Positions 1-8,118 are shown, counted from the first letter of the stretch. The stretch is 64,000 nt of DNA from Rhodococcus yunnanensis NBRC 103083 (GCF_001895005.1 NZ_BCXH01000024.1:1-64000); one strand, 5' to 3'. Translations and numbers: made by a program. The notes: generated from the letters alone by a model not told the origin.

Positions 1-371
1 CCCACACGCGCCTGTCCGCGCATGAACACCCGTGCGTGAGGCACACACCCCGTGCGTGAGACACACACAGCCGGCGGCAGCTGATCACGAACGGGCAGCC
101 CAGCCGCACCTGGAGTCGCTGAGATTTAATCAGTGGCGCGGCGGTAGGCATGTATCGCATGATGGTTGTCGTAAGCGAACGTAACCAGCGGGACGGAAGG
201 AGCGGAACTGTGATGGTGAAGGTCAATATGGTTGTGGTTCTGCATATTTCGCGGTGTGGTTCGCGCTTCGATTCTGCGTAGCGAGTTCTTGCCGCTATTC
301 TTCTCGCCGCCGTCGGCGATGCTCGTCGAGCGCCGCGGCCTGCGATTCCTATTGTCATGCAGGGAGTTTCG
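1..371. other. Leading stretch without a convincing gene
   Basis: This stretch holds a short tandem repeat near its start, but I see no reading frame with a credible ribosome site and protein-like composition. Open frames on either strand here are arginine-rich and lack recognisable motifs. It may be the 3' flank of a gene that lies to the left of the window. Confidence 0.5.
29..68. repeat. Two-copy 20-bp tandem repeat
   Basis: The unit CCCGTGCGTGAGRCACACAC occurs twice back to back (29-48 and 49-68) with one G/A difference. No function can be assigned. It lies at the window edge, so more copies may exist to the left. Confidence 0.8.
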
Positions 372-629
372 ATGCATTTGTACGAAAACTTGGTCAGGGA
401 ACACGAATTGAGGGTTGCGCAGTCGCTCGAGCGTTACGAGCTTCGCCGGAAGGGCTCGGTTCGGCCCACGTCGAGGGGGCTTGTTCTGGTCGCCGCGGCT
501 CGGGCGGTGGTTCGTACGGTGCGCGGCAGCGGCGCTCGGTGGAGCGGTCGTCGGGGTGCTGTGATCACCCCTCGCCGAGCAGTCTCACTCGGACGTACGG
601 ATCAGCAGACAGATGGTGGTTCCTGCTGA
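372..629 (+). CDS. Small basic protein, unknown function
   Basis: An 85-residue reading frame whose ATG at 372 is preceded by a good ribosome site (CAGGGAG, seven bases upstream). The N-terminus (MHLYENLVREHELRVAQSLERY) is a charged amphipathic helix. It resembles the starts of short actinobacterial proteins that begin with a Y-E-x-L-x-R-E-H pattern. A hydrophobic, arginine-flanked stretch follows at about residues 38-52. The C-terminal third is low in information and may be random. I do not recognise a function. Support comes from the ribosome site and the N-terminal pattern only. Confidence 0.45.
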   Translation: MHLYENLVREHELRVAQSLERYELRRKGSVRPTSRGLVLVAAARAVVRTVRGSGARWSGRRGAVITPRRAVSLGRTDQQTDGGSC

Positions 630-735
630 GGGTGTTGGACCACTAGGCTGGGATCAATACATCCGAGTCGTGTGCGCGCTTCCCGTCGCAGCACCTCTCG
701 TCATCTGCACGGGGTCAGCAGACAGAGGTAGAGCA

Positions 736-1506
736 GTGGAAGATGTTTCGGAACAGGGGATCAGGGCCTTCATCAGGGCCGTGGTGCTTCGGGGTGGGCG
801 TGCAGAGCGCTTGACCACCTCACGCCGGAACCCGGTGAAAGTGTGGGGCATCGACGGGTCGAACTGTGTAGTCAGAGTCCGATCGAAGGCTGCGGGGGAC
901 TGGAAGGCCCGTCGTCAGGACGAGTCGTTGGCAACCGACGACACGGGGTCGTCGTACTGGGTGTTCGTCGATCTCGCTGCAGCCGAACCGGCGTTCTTCA
1001 TCGTGTCCTCAGAGGAGATGGCGGCAGACATCAAGGGCGAGGTCGACCTGTGGGTGCAGGACGCGCCCCTACGCACACGCACAGGCCACCATGCGATCGC
1101 AGTGGGCCGTGTGCAGCACGGCAGCAACAAATGGTCCCTGCTCGGACTCAACGGCGACGCTGATCCGGGCTTGACCGAGGCTGCGAGCGTCGCCTCTGTT
1201 CGTAGGGCAGCGCCCGTCGCACGCAAGGGCCCGACCAAGGCCGCCGCTGCCACCGATGAGGTTGTCGACCTGCGGGTACGTGTGGTCGCCGATTTCGACG
1301 GCTACCGACTCAGCGGCCGGTACGACCCGGCCAGCAAGCGGCTCGAGATCGTCCGCGGACCCATGGAGGGTCGTCGATTCGATGATCCGACGCAGGCTGC
1401 CAGTGCCGTCGCCACGCACATCAGCGGCGACGTCGAGGTCCGTGACGGCTGGAAATTCTGGGAGCTGGACACACCGGAGAGATTGCCGCTCGGCTCACTT
1501 CGGTAG
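736..1506 (+). CDS. RAMA/DUF4357-like protein with a possible nuclease-like N-terminus
   Basis: A 256-residue protein. GTG 736 is chosen because GAGG lies seven bases upstream, whereas the in-frame ATG at 613 has no ribosome site and would add a non-protein-like leader. The C-terminal 60 residues (SKRLEIVRGPMEGRRF, then DPTQAASAVATHI, then DGWKFWEL) follow the pattern of the RAMA/DUF4357 domain. That domain accompanies modification methylases and nucleases and is predicted to read modified DNA. Residues 1-130 include K-V-W-G-I-D, V-R-V-R-S-K and Y-W-V-F-V-D-L segments. These recall restriction-type folds, but I cannot identify a catalytic set. An A/K-rich linker joins the halves. The domain call is by eye and the biochemical role is inferred. 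Confidence 0.6.
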   Translation: MEDVSEQGIRAFIRAVVLRGGRAERLTTSRRNPVKVWGIDGSNCVVRVRSKAAGDWKARRQDESLATDDTGSSYWVFVDLAAAEPAFFIVSSEEMAADIKGEVDLWVQDAPLRTRTGHHAIAVGRVQHGSNKWSLLGLNGDADPGLTEAASVASVRRAAPVARKGPTKAAAATDEVVDLRVRVVADFDGYRLSGRYDPASKRLEIVRGPMEGRRFDDPTQAASAVATHISGDVEVRDGWKFWELDTPERLPLGSLR

Positions 1507-1729
1507 TTCACAACAGTACCGGTCGCTTCGTTGTGAGCAGTCATAGTAAATCTCCATAACAGACCAAGTCGCTGTTTTCGGTCGCTATCGTGGGCGTTGC
1601 TCATCTTTCAGCATCGAATCCCCGGCACCCCTCGACCACTCTCACACAGTGGCTCTGCCGTGGATTCGAACCGACGAATTTCGACCGGCGGCGACGTACG
1701 GGGTTGCCGACCGAGGAGAGGTCAGTCTC

Positions 1730-2050
1730 GTGGAGCATTCGTTCCGTTCTCCGTCGCTGCATGCATCGCGCTTCGTAATCCTCGTGGCGCAGTTCGTCGA
1801 TCGCCGAATTTCGGCGGACCATTTCTCGGCTCGGTTTCGAGCTCTGGAACGCTCGGACTCGGGTTACCTCGATCGAGACAACTCGGCGATCGTACGGAAG
1901 CTGTCGGTCGACGTCGGGGCATATCGGGGGGATGTGAATCTGCTCGGCGTCGACTACATCGACGCGGAACAACTGTGGCGGGCTTCGGGGGAGGCCTTCC
2001 GTGATCTGTTGACGTTGCAGTCGGAGTTGCTGGGCCGCGAAGCAGGTTGA
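1730..2050 (+). CDS. Small acidic protein, possibly colicin-immunity-like
   Basis: A 106-residue protein starting at GTG 1730 with GAGGAGAGG about eight bases upstream. The longer in-frame ATG at 1649 lacks such a site. The core reads F-V-I-L-V-A-Q-F-V-D-R-R-I-S-A-D-H-F, then an acidic middle (V-D-V-G-A-Y-R-G-D), then Y-I-D-A-E-Q-L-W. It ends in a helix. This order resembles the 'self-protective colicin-like immunity' family of small cytoplasmic proteins, which often occur without a recognisable toxin. The assignment rests on pattern only. No toxin gene is evident next to it. Confidence 0.5.
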   Translation: MEHSFRSPSLHASRFVILVAQFVDRRISADHFSARFRALERSDSGYLDRDNSAIVRKLSVDVGAYRGDVNLLGVDYIDAEQLWRASGEAFRDLLTLQSELLGREAG

Positions 2051-2061
2051 GTCCCTGCTGT

Positions 2062-2104
2062 TTTCAGGACTGTCGATTTCAGGACTGTCGATTTCAGGAC
2101 TGTG
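2062..2104. repeat. Three tandem copies of a 15-bp unit
   Basis: TTTCAGGACTGTCGA occurs at 2062-2076 and 2077-2091, with a partial third copy at 2092-2104. The array fills the gap between two convergent genes that end at 2050 and 2105. Tract length is probably variable between strains. I see no hairpin strong enough to call a terminator. Confidence 0.9.
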
Positions 2105-2506
2105 TCATTGTGAGGATTCGCCGGTGCTTGTGCGCTTGAACTTCTCCCGATGACGGACGAGGTCTTCCAACTTGAACCGCCGATGCGTCCCGCGCATCTC
2201 GATTGCCAGATCTCCTGCATCGGCCAGCTTGCGCACGTACGTGTCGGAGACGCCGAGGAGTTCGGCGGCCTGTGACGTCGTGAGCAGTTCCCCGACGGGC
2301 CCGATCGTCACCGAGGTGCCCCTTGCCAGTTGACGGAGAAGCTCGACGACTGCACGGCGCGCGGATTCGTCGAGCGCGAGGTCGACGTCGTCGATCGTGA
2401 TCTTCGGGGTTCGGTCACCCAACTGGCCGAGTGCCGAGTCGACTCGTCGCGCGTCCTCGGCGGAGAGTGCGGACGCGATGTACCGGTGATCCATAACCGG
2501 GCACAC
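2105..2506 (-). CDS. Excisionase-family (MerR-like HTH) DNA-binding protein
   Basis: A 133-residue protein. Residues about 75-120 form a helix-turn-helix of the excisionase/HTH_17 type: L-L-T-T-S-Q-A-A-E-L-L-G-V-S, then Y-V-R-K-L-A-D-A-G, then a G-T-H-R-R-F wing. The first 70 residues (S-A-L-S-A-E-D-A-R-R-V-D-S-A-L and a TIDDVDLAL-type acidic stretch) resemble the front part of antitoxin-like regulators in actinobacteria. No toxin gene (for example a PIN protein) follows, so it is an orphan here. An alternative start is ATG 2494. It is divergent from the azoreductase gene and may regulate it, though no operator is obvious. Confidence 0.7.
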   Translation of the reverse strand: MCPVMDHRYIASALSAEDARRVDSALGQLGDRTPKITIDDVDLALDESARRAVVELLRQLARGTSVTIGPVGELLTTSQAAELLGVSDTYVRKLADAGDLAIEMRGTHRRFKLEDLVRHREKFKRTSTGESSQ

Positions 2507-2553
2507 TACTGGGCTTATTCTCTAGTTACCCACCCAGGAGCTAGGAGCCGTCC

Positions 2554-3207
2554 GTGCCGCAGTTGTTGCATCTCGATTCGTCCGCCGATCTGGATCATTC
2601 GGTCAGCAGAGCCGTCACAGCTCATTTCTCCGACATCTGGCATTCGCTCGGTGCGGATCATTCGGTCATCTACCGCGATCTGCACCGTGATGCGGTGCCG
2701 CATCTGCCGACGTCGGCTCTTCATTGGGCACCGCACCTGCGCGCTGCAGGCGAGGTTGCGCCGCCGGAAGCCGAGGCGCTGCAGAAGGAACTGATCGACG
2801 AGGTCGTGTCCGCGGATGTCGTGGTGATCGGCGCTCCCATGTACAACTGGTCGGTCCCGTCGACGTTGAAGGCGTGGATCGACTACATCCACGTTCCTGG
2901 AATCACTGTCCCGTTCGATGCGCCGACGCGGCCGCTCGAAGGCAAGCCGGTCGTCGTGGTGTCGAGTCGCGGAAACGAGTACGGCCCGGGTACTCAGAAC
3001 GAGGGGGCCGACCACACTGTTCCGCAATTGCAGCAGGTGCTCGGTACCGCGCTCGGAATGCAGGTATACGTGGTGCTGATCGACCTGACGCTCGCCAGTC
3101 GTGTTCCGGCGATGGCTCCGTTGGTCCCGCAGTCGGAAGCAGCCCTCGCCGCAGCCAGGTCGTCGGTGGCCGAACTGGCGGACAAGTTGGGACGCGGACT
3201 GGGCTGA
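2554..3207 (+). CDS. azoR: FMN-dependent NADH:quinone/azo reductase
   Basis: A 217-residue flavodoxin-fold protein. The GTG start at 2554 has CTAGGAGC upstream. It opens L-L-H-L-D-S-S-A-D-L-D-H-S-V-S, the phosphate-binding entry typical of AzoR/AcpD. It continues with G-A-P-M-Y-N-W-S-V-P-S-T-L-K-A-W-I-D and a V-V-V-V-S-S-R-G-N-E-Y strand. Length matches the family (about 200-215 residues). Such enzymes perform two-electron reduction of quinones and azo dyes with NAD(P)H in the cytoplasm. The gene stands alone between the divergent HTH gene and the convergent thiamine operon. Confidence 0.85.
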   Translation: MPQLLHLDSSADLDHSVSRAVTAHFSDIWHSLGADHSVIYRDLHRDAVPHLPTSALHWAPHLRAAGEVAPPEAEALQKELIDEVVSADVVVIGAPMYNWSVPSTLKAWIDYIHVPGITVPFDAPTRPLEGKPVVVVSSRGNEYGPGTQNEGADHTVPQLQQVLGTALGMQVYVVLIDLTLASRVPAMAPLVPQSEAALAAARSSVAELADKLGRGLG

Positions 3208-3219
3208 GCAGGTTCGAAA

Positions 3220-3252
3220 GGTTCTGATCAGTAGCTTCTACTGATCAGAACC
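3220..3252. terminator. Bidirectional hairpin terminator
   Basis: The arms GGTTCTGATCAGTAG (3220-3234) and CTACTGATCAGAACC (3238-3252) are a perfect 15-bp inverted repeat around a 3-base loop. The hairpin sits just after the azoreductase stop and overlaps the last codons of the thiZ-like gene. It could therefore stop transcription from both convergent units. It lacks long T tracts, as is common in actinobacteria. Confidence 0.75.
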
Positions 3253-3950
3253 TCCATCAGCTCGGATTCGACTCGCGCGAACTCGGGGGTGGTGACGACG
3301 TCGAGCCGTCTCGGCCTGGGCAGTGGCACCTCGACCTGTCGACGGACTCGGGCGGGCTTGTCGGACAACACGATCACACGGTCCGAGAGATACACCGCCT
3401 CGCGTATGTCGTGGGTGATCATCAGGACGGTCCACCGATAGTCGAGCCAGACGTTCTGCAGCCACTCCTGCATCGATGTTCGCGTCAGAGAATCCAGCGC
3501 ACCGAAGGGCTCGTCGAGCAACAGGACTTCGCGTCCCTGTACGACGGTCCGTAGCAACGCCGCTCGTTGCCGCATCCCGCCGGACATCTCGGACGGACGC
3601 GCCTTCTCGTAGCCGTCGAGACCGAAGACCGGAAACAACTCCCGTGCGCGGGCACGGGCTTCCTTCTTGTTCGTGCCCGCGATTTCGAGGCCGAGGGTGG
3701 TGTTGTCGAGTACGGTCCGCCAGGGAAACAGCAGGTCCTTCTGCGGCATGTACGCCGATTTCGGTGCCTCGACCACGCCCGCGTCGGGAGTGTCCAAGCC
3801 GGCGATCATGTTGAAGATGGTGCTCTTGCCGGATCCGCTCGGGCCGATCACCGAGACGAACTCACCGGGCGCGACGTCGAAATCGACTCCGTCCAGCACG
3901 GTTCGGTCACCGAAAGCCTTGGTCAGTCCTGCAACGTGTACGTGTGTCAT
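3228..3950 (-). CDS. thiZ: ABC transporter ATP-binding protein, thiamine precursor uptake
   Basis: A 240-residue ATPase. The Walker A motif is GPSGSGKST, the signature is MSGGMRQRAAL, Walker B is VLLLDEPFGALD, and the switch histidine is in MITHDIREA. The C-terminus matches the nitrate/taurine/pyrimidine-type importer ATPases. The ATG at 3950 overlaps the permease stop in an ATGA junction, which fixes the start. It is the last gene of the riboswitch-tenA-thiY-thiX operon, so its likely cargo is the thiamine pyrimidine precursor formylaminopyrimidine or HMP. The substrate is inferred from context. ATP hydrolysis takes place on the cytoplasmic face. Confidence 0.85.
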   Translation of the reverse strand: MTHVHVAGLTKAFGDRTVLDGVDFDVAPGEFVSVIGPSGSGKSTIFNMIAGLDTPDAGVVEAPKSAYMPQKDLLFPWRTVLDNTTLGLEIAGTNKKEARARARELFPVFGLDGYEKARPSEMSGGMRQRAALLRTVVQGREVLLLDEPFGALDSLTRTSMQEWLQNVWLDYRWTVLMITHDIREAVYLSDRVIVLSDKPARVRRQVEVPLPRPRRLDVVTTPEFARVESELMEVLISRSY

Positions 3951-4870
3951 CGGGGCCCCCGCTCCAGCGCCCACGGAGCGACGAGACGTTCGACGGCGTA
4001 GGTCAGAGCGAAGAGCGCAACGCTGATCACTGCGGTCACCGCTACGGCAGCGAGCACGAGGTCGGTGCGGAAGGAGTTCTTCTGCTGGCTCATGTAGATG
4101 CCGAGTCCGGCGCTGGCTCCGGCATATTCGGCGAAGATCGCACCGACGACCGCGTAGGTGATACCGATTCGGAGTGAGGTGAAGAATCTCGGCATCGCCG
4201 ACGGGAGTCGCACGTAACGGAACTGCTGCCATCTACTCGCACCCATACTGGCCAACAGAGACCGTGCGTCACGATCGGTGGCCGCGAAGCCTTCGATGAG
4301 CCCGATGGCCATCGGGAAGAACGTCGCCAGCGCGATGACGAGAATCTTCGGCAACAGTCCGAATCCGAACCAGATGATCAACAGCGGGGCGATCGCGATG
4401 ATCGGCAGTGTCTGCGACACGACGAACAGCGGAACGAGTGCCCGGCGCAACCACGGTGAGAAGTCCACCGCTACCGCCAGTATCCACGCCACGAGAAGCG
4501 ACACTGCGAATCCGACGACCGTGACCTTCAGAGTCGCCGCCGCGTTCTCGGCTATCGCGTCACGATGCGCCCATCCCTGCATGACGATGCGCGACGGTGA
4601 AGGTAGCACCTGCGGTCTGATTTCGCTGAGCTGAACGTAGATCTGCCACACCGCAACGACAACCACGACGATCGACACGGACGGAAGCGCCCACCGCACG
4701 GACGCTCGGATGCGCGCGGCCAGCAGACCGGGCGCATCGGTACCGCCGGCCTCAGGGCTACCGAGTTCTGGGCCCCCGAGTTCTGGACTACTGAGTTCTG
4801 GGCTACTGACTTCTGGGCCACCGACCGCCGCGCTGTCGACCACCGCGTTACCGATCGGCGAGGTACTCAT
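3947..4870 (-). CDS. thiX: ABC transporter permease, thiamine precursor uptake
   Basis: A 307-residue membrane protein of the binding-protein-dependent permease family. It has about six hydrophobic segments, and the cytoplasmic loop F-A-A-T-D-R-D-A-R-S-L-L-A-S-M-G-A is the EAA-type motif that docks the ATPase. The first 45 residues before the membrane domain are unusual: an acidic tract of repeating S/G-S/G-P-E-L/V units, encoded by near-identical 15-bp repeats at about 4757-4825. It overlaps the upstream thiY-like gene by 23 bases and the thiZ-like gene by four, indicating tight co-translation. Confidence 0.85.
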   Translation of the reverse strand: MSTSPIGNAVVDSAAVGGPEVSSPELSSPELGGPELGSPEAGGTDAPGLLAARIRASVRWALPSVSIVVVVVAVWQIYVQLSEIRPQVLPSPSRIVMQGWAHRDAIAENAAATLKVTVVGFAVSLLVAWILAVAVDFSPWLRRALVPLFVVSQTLPIIAIAPLLIIWFGFGLLPKILVIALATFFPMAIGLIEGFAATDRDARSLLASMGASRWQQFRYVRLPSAMPRFFTSLRIGITYAVVGAIFAEYAGASAGLGIYMSQQKNSFRTDLVLAAVAVTAVISVALFALTYAVERLVAPWALERGPR

Positions 4871-5852
4871 CGGTGAAATACGTCGACCAGTCGGGTTCGG
4901 ACGTCAGTGGTGCGCCGCCCTCGTCCACGAGAACGCCGTTCTCGTACAGGAACTTCGAGTATTCGGTCCACTCGTCGAGCGTCTGTGTCCCGACCTGTCC
5001 CGACGCGTCCTTCATATAGCTGTCCGCGAGCATCCTCTGGCTCTCGAAGACAAGGCTTTCGTCGGTGAACACGCCGGGGTTGGCGTCGACGACGTCCTGT
5101 GCGGCGCGATCGGGGTCGTCGGCGGCGAGCTGATAGCCGCGCTGCAGTGCCTGGACGAACTTCTTCGCGTCCTCCGGGTTGTCCTTCAGCCATTCCTCGT
5201 TGCCGCTGATGGTGATGGCGTAGGCGTCGGGGAACCCGTAGTCGGTGTAGTCGAAGTATTTCATCGGCGTGCCGCTGTGTTCCGCCTCGATGCCCTCCCA
5301 CGCCAGGTAGGAGACGGTGAAATCGGCGGTACCGGAATAGACGGCCTCGTAGGCCGAGGTTCCGAGCACAACTGTCTCGTAGTCGCCTGCACCGCCGTCG
5401 TTCCGAATGACCTGCTGTAGGCCGGCGCGTTCACCGGTGTCTCCGAAACCGGCGTAGACCTTGCCGTCCAGTGCCTTCGGACTGGGAATATCGTCACGAT
5501 CCCCTTTGACGCCGATACCGGTCGCCCAGTGCTGTAGCGGTGCGAGTACCGATACGATCTGTGCTCCAGCCGCTTTCGCGAATGTCGTCGAACTCTGGGT
5601 GCTGATCCCGAATTCCGCGTTGCCCGAGTCGACGAGCGTGTCGGGGGAGGAGTTGTTGTAGGGCAGTACGTTGACGTCGAGTCCGGCGTCGGCGAAGTAG
5701 CCCTCCTGTAGCGCGACATAGAGCCCTGTGTGATTGGTGTTCGGGGTCCAGTCGAGCGCAAAGCGAATCTGGTCCGAGTCGTTCGATTCGGAGCAGGCGA
5801 CCAGGCCGGTGACGGACACGACTGCCGCCGCGAGTGCGAGAAGCTTTTTCAC
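4848..5852 (-). CDS. thiY: Thiamine precursor-binding lipoprotein (NMT1/THI5-like)
   Basis: A 334-residue solute-binding protein. GTG 5852 is selected because it overlaps the tenA stop (GTGA) and begins a clean lipoprotein signal (VKKLLALAAAVVSVTGLVAC, with Cys as lipid anchor). The mature part opens I-R-F-A-L-D-W-T-P-N-T-N-H-T-G-L-Y-V-A-L-Q, the hallmark of NMT1/THI5-like ThiY proteins that bind formylaminopyrimidine. It also contains the Y-N-N-S-S-P-D-T-L and G-F-G-D-T-G-E loops. It would sit outside the membrane and deliver ligand to the permease encoded next. Operon position behind a TPP riboswitch supports the role. Confidence 0.9.
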   Translation of the reverse strand: MKKLLALAAAVVSVTGLVACSESNDSDQIRFALDWTPNTNHTGLYVALQEGYFADAGLDVNVLPYNNSSPDTLVDSGNAEFGISTQSSTTFAKAAGAQIVSVLAPLQHWATGIGVKGDRDDIPSPKALDGKVYAGFGDTGERAGLQQVIRNDGGAGDYETVVLGTSAYEAVYSGTADFTVSYLAWEGIEAEHSGTPMKYFDYTDYGFPDAYAITISGNEEWLKDNPEDAKKFVQALQRGYQLAADDPDRAAQDVVDANPGVFTDESLVFESQRMLADSYMKDASGQVGTQTLDEWTEYSKFLYENGVLVDEGGAPLTSEPDWSTYFTDEYLADR

Positions 5853-6571
5853 GCGGATGCCTCGGATCGTGAGTACGGCCACGGCGTCGGCGCAAGCGCA
5901 GTGTTCCAGAACATGGCCTCGTAACGGGTCGCGACGACGAAGGCCTCGGTCATGGACTCACGTTGAGACTCGGTTGCCTGTTCCGCGGCGACGTCGACCA
6001 AAGTTCTTGCCCCGTCGACGATCTCGCGGAACTCCTCGGAATCGTACGCGGAAACCCAGCGCGCGTAAGGATGTTCGGGGTCACGTGCGAGAGTGTCCTT
6101 CGCGGCTCCGGCCAGCCGAACGGCCACATCCGCGTAGATCCAGAAGCACGGAAGCACCGCTGCAGCCGCGACTGGGTACGGTTCGGTTGCGGCGGCTGCG
6201 ATCAGGTAAGAAACGTAGCCGAGGCAGGTCGGGGAATGCTCGACGCGTGTGCCGGAGGCGGGAAGTGCGTCGCCGGAGAGCAGAGTTTCATGGAGGGTTG
6301 CCTCCTCGACCGCGCTCGCGGCGGACGATGCCCAGAATGCCGCCGTGGCAGGATCCGGAGCTCTGGAGGCGAGGATGGACAGCGCTTTGGCGTATCCGGC
6401 CAGGTAGAGCTTGTCCTGCTCGATGTAGGTGCGGAATGCGTCGAGCGGCAGAGTTCCGCTGCCGAGCTGTTCGAGAAATTCGAGTCGATCGATCTCGGAG
6501 CGCAGCGATGCCGTCGCGTCCCACAGTCGATCCGTGTGGCGGACAGAGTCCACCGAATACAAAGGCGTCAT
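5849..6571 (-). CDS. tenA: TenA-family aminopyrimidine aminohydrolase (thiaminase II)
   Basis: A 240-residue all-helical TenA protein. Visible family features are E-Q-D-K-L-Y-L-A-G-Y-A-K-A-L, H-E-T-L-L near residue 93, and A-A-V-L-P-C-F-W-I-Y-A-D-V. The cysteine in the last of these marks the TenA_C class, which hydrolyses aminomethyl-HMP to HMP. R-W-V-S-A-Y-D-S-E-E-F and a C-terminal F-W-N-T-A complete the pattern. It is the first gene behind the TPP riboswitch and is followed by importer genes, so the operon salvages degraded thiamine. The ATG lies within about ten bases of the riboswitch end. Confidence 0.9.
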   Translation of the reverse strand: MTPLYSVDSVRHTDRLWDATASLRSEIDRLEFLEQLGSGTLPLDAFRTYIEQDKLYLAGYAKALSILASRAPDPATAAFWASSAASAVEEATLHETLLSGDALPASGTRVEHSPTCLGYVSYLIAAAATEPYPVAAAAVLPCFWIYADVAVRLAGAAKDTLARDPEHPYARWVSAYDSEEFREIVDGARTLVDVAAEQATESQRESMTEAFVVATRYEAMFWNTALAPTPWPYSRSEASA

Positions 6572-6579
6572 CGCCTTGA

Positions 6580-6666
6580 CATCCCTTCGTCAGTATTACC
6601 TGCATCAGGTTCGACGGGTGTGATCTCAGCATCCGTATCTTTCGGACGCACCCCGTGTCAGAACAA
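6580..6666 (-). promoter_or_regulatory. TPP riboswitch (THI element)
   Basis: Read on the minus strand, the segment contains GGGGTGC, then GCTGAGATCACACCC, then GAACCTGATGCAGGTAATAC and GAAGGGAT. These are the conserved THI-box blocks in the right order. It ends about ten bases before the tenA ATG, where the conserved closing stem could mask the start region. Repression by thiamine pyrophosphate is therefore likely to act on translation or early termination. Only about 40 bases separate it from the upstream sugar-porter stop, so the promoter must lie in that gap or further upstream. Confidence 0.95.
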
Positions 6667-6705
6667 CGCCGACCCTAGCATCTCGCTGCAGGCGGGCGGC
6701 GAGCG

Positions 6706-8118
6706 CTACTTCATGTCCTCGAGTTCCATGCCCTTGGTCTCGGGGATCTGGGAGCGAACGAAGAAGAACGACACGCCGGCCATGATCGCGAAGAAGCCGT
6801 AGATGACCCACAACCCGACGGCCTGCGTCAGCGGCGGGAAGGCGAGAGTGACGGCGAAGTTCGCGATCCAGTTGGCGGCGGTGCCGATTCCGAGCGCCAC
6901 CGCGCGCATTCGGTTCGGGAACATCTCGCCGAGAAGAACCCACATGATCGGACCCCATGTAGCGGCGAAGAAGATGACGAAGAGATTCGCGCCGACGAGC
7001 GCGACGGCACCCCACGGGCTCGGCAGTGATACGTCGTCGCCGCTGCCGATCTGCTGCGAGAACGACACCGCTGCCATCAACAGTCCGACGAACATCCCGA
7101 CGGATCCGGCGAGCAGCAGTTTGCGACGACCGATGCGGTCGACGAACAGGATCGCCACGAACGTCATCGAGACGTTGATGATCGAGGTGATCACCGAGGT
7201 CGCGAAGGATTGGTCCTCGCTGAATCCGACCGACTTCCACAGGGTCGTGGAGTAGTAGAAGATCGCGTTGATGCCGACGAGCTGCTGCAGAACGGCCATG
7301 GTGATACCGACCCAGACGATCGGTTGCAGGCCGAATCGTGGGCCCTTGATGTCCCGGAACGACGATTTCGCTTCCTTACGGAGGGTCAATCGGATCTCGT
7401 GGACACGTTCGTCCGGGTGCAGTTCGCCGGTGATGTCGGCGAGAATCCTCGCCGCTTCCTTGTCCAGGTGCTTGCCGACGAGGTAACGCGGCGATTCGGG
7501 AATGGTGAGGGCGAGCAGGCCGTAGATCAGGGCAGGGACGACGCCGACGAGGAACATCCAACGCCAGGCTTCGAGTCCCAGCCACAGATCGTTCGATGCA
7601 CCGTCGGCGGCTCCCTGGAGAAGAGCGTCGGACAGTAGGGCGGCGAAGATGCCGATGGTGATGGCAAGTTGCTGGAGCGATGCCAGGCCGCCTCGCCATT
7701 TCGCGGGCGCGATCTCGGCGATGTAGGCGGGTGCGATCACCGAGGCGATGCCGATGCCGAGTCCGCCGAGGATGCGCCAGAGCATGAGATCGGGAACGCT
7801 GAATGCCAGTCCGGATCCGACCGAAGAGATGGTGAACAGCGCGGAGCCGAGAACCATCACCTTCTTGCGTCCCCAGCGATCGGCGAGTGATCCGGCGAAC
7901 CACGCGCCGACAGCGCAGCCCAGTAGCGCCACTGCGACCACGAAACCGGTGGTGAACGAGCCGAGCGAGAAGTGGTCTTCGATCGCGTCGACGGCACCGT
8001 TGACCACCGAGCTGTCGAAACCGAACAGGAACCCGCCGACTGCTGCGGCGACGCTGACGCCGATGACCTTGGCTTTGTGACCCCCCGCGGCGGCGGGGCG
8101 GGTCGACTCCTGAGTCAT
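6706..8118 (-). CDS. MFS sugar porter
   Basis: A 470-residue, 12-helix transporter of the sugar porter family. The start is ATG 8118, preceded on the minus strand by AAGGAG; frames reaching further upstream are not protein-like. Signatures visible are G-F-L-F-G-F-D-S-S-V-V-N-G in helix 1, D-R-W-G-R-K-K between helices 2 and 3, P-E-S-P-R-Y-L-V after helix 6, D-R-I-G-R-R-K after helix 8, and P-E-T-K-G at the C-terminus. It probably imports a sugar or polyol with protons. The exact substrate cannot be read. A spaced inverted repeat lies upstream. It stands alone. Confidence 0.9.
   Translation of the reverse strand: MTQESTRPAAAGGHKAKVIGVSVAAAVGGFLFGFDSSVVNGAVDAIEDHFSLGSFTTGFVVAVALLGCAVGAWFAGSLADRWGRKKVMVLGSALFTISSVGSGLAFSVPDLMLWRILGGLGIGIASVIAPAYIAEIAPAKWRGGLASLQQLAITIGIFAALLSDALLQGAADGASNDLWLGLEAWRWMFLVGVVPALIYGLLALTIPESPRYLVGKHLDKEAARILADITGELHPDERVHEIRLTLRKEAKSSFRDIKGPRFGLQPIVWVGITMAVLQQLVGINAIFYYSTTLWKSVGFSEDQSFATSVITSIINVSMTFVAILFVDRIGRRKLLLAGSVGMFVGLLMAAVSFSQQIGSGDDVSLPSPWGAVALVGANLFVIFFAATWGPIMWVLLGEMFPNRMRAVALGIGTAANWIANFAVTLAFPPLTQAVGLWVIYGFFAIMAGVSFFFVRSQIPETKGMELEDMK

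Noticed and set aside
126..404. 92-residue leftward frame near the window start
   Set aside because: It has low-information composition and no clear ribosome site, and it overlaps the better supported small gene at 372.
613..735. Longer N-terminus for the RAMA-like protein
   Set aside because: The extra 41 residues have no ribosome site before ATG 613 and look non-coding; GTG 736 has a good site.
1..2506. Complete genomic island
   Set aside because: No integrase, attachment repeat or adjoining tRNA is visible, so only an accessory appearance can be claimed.
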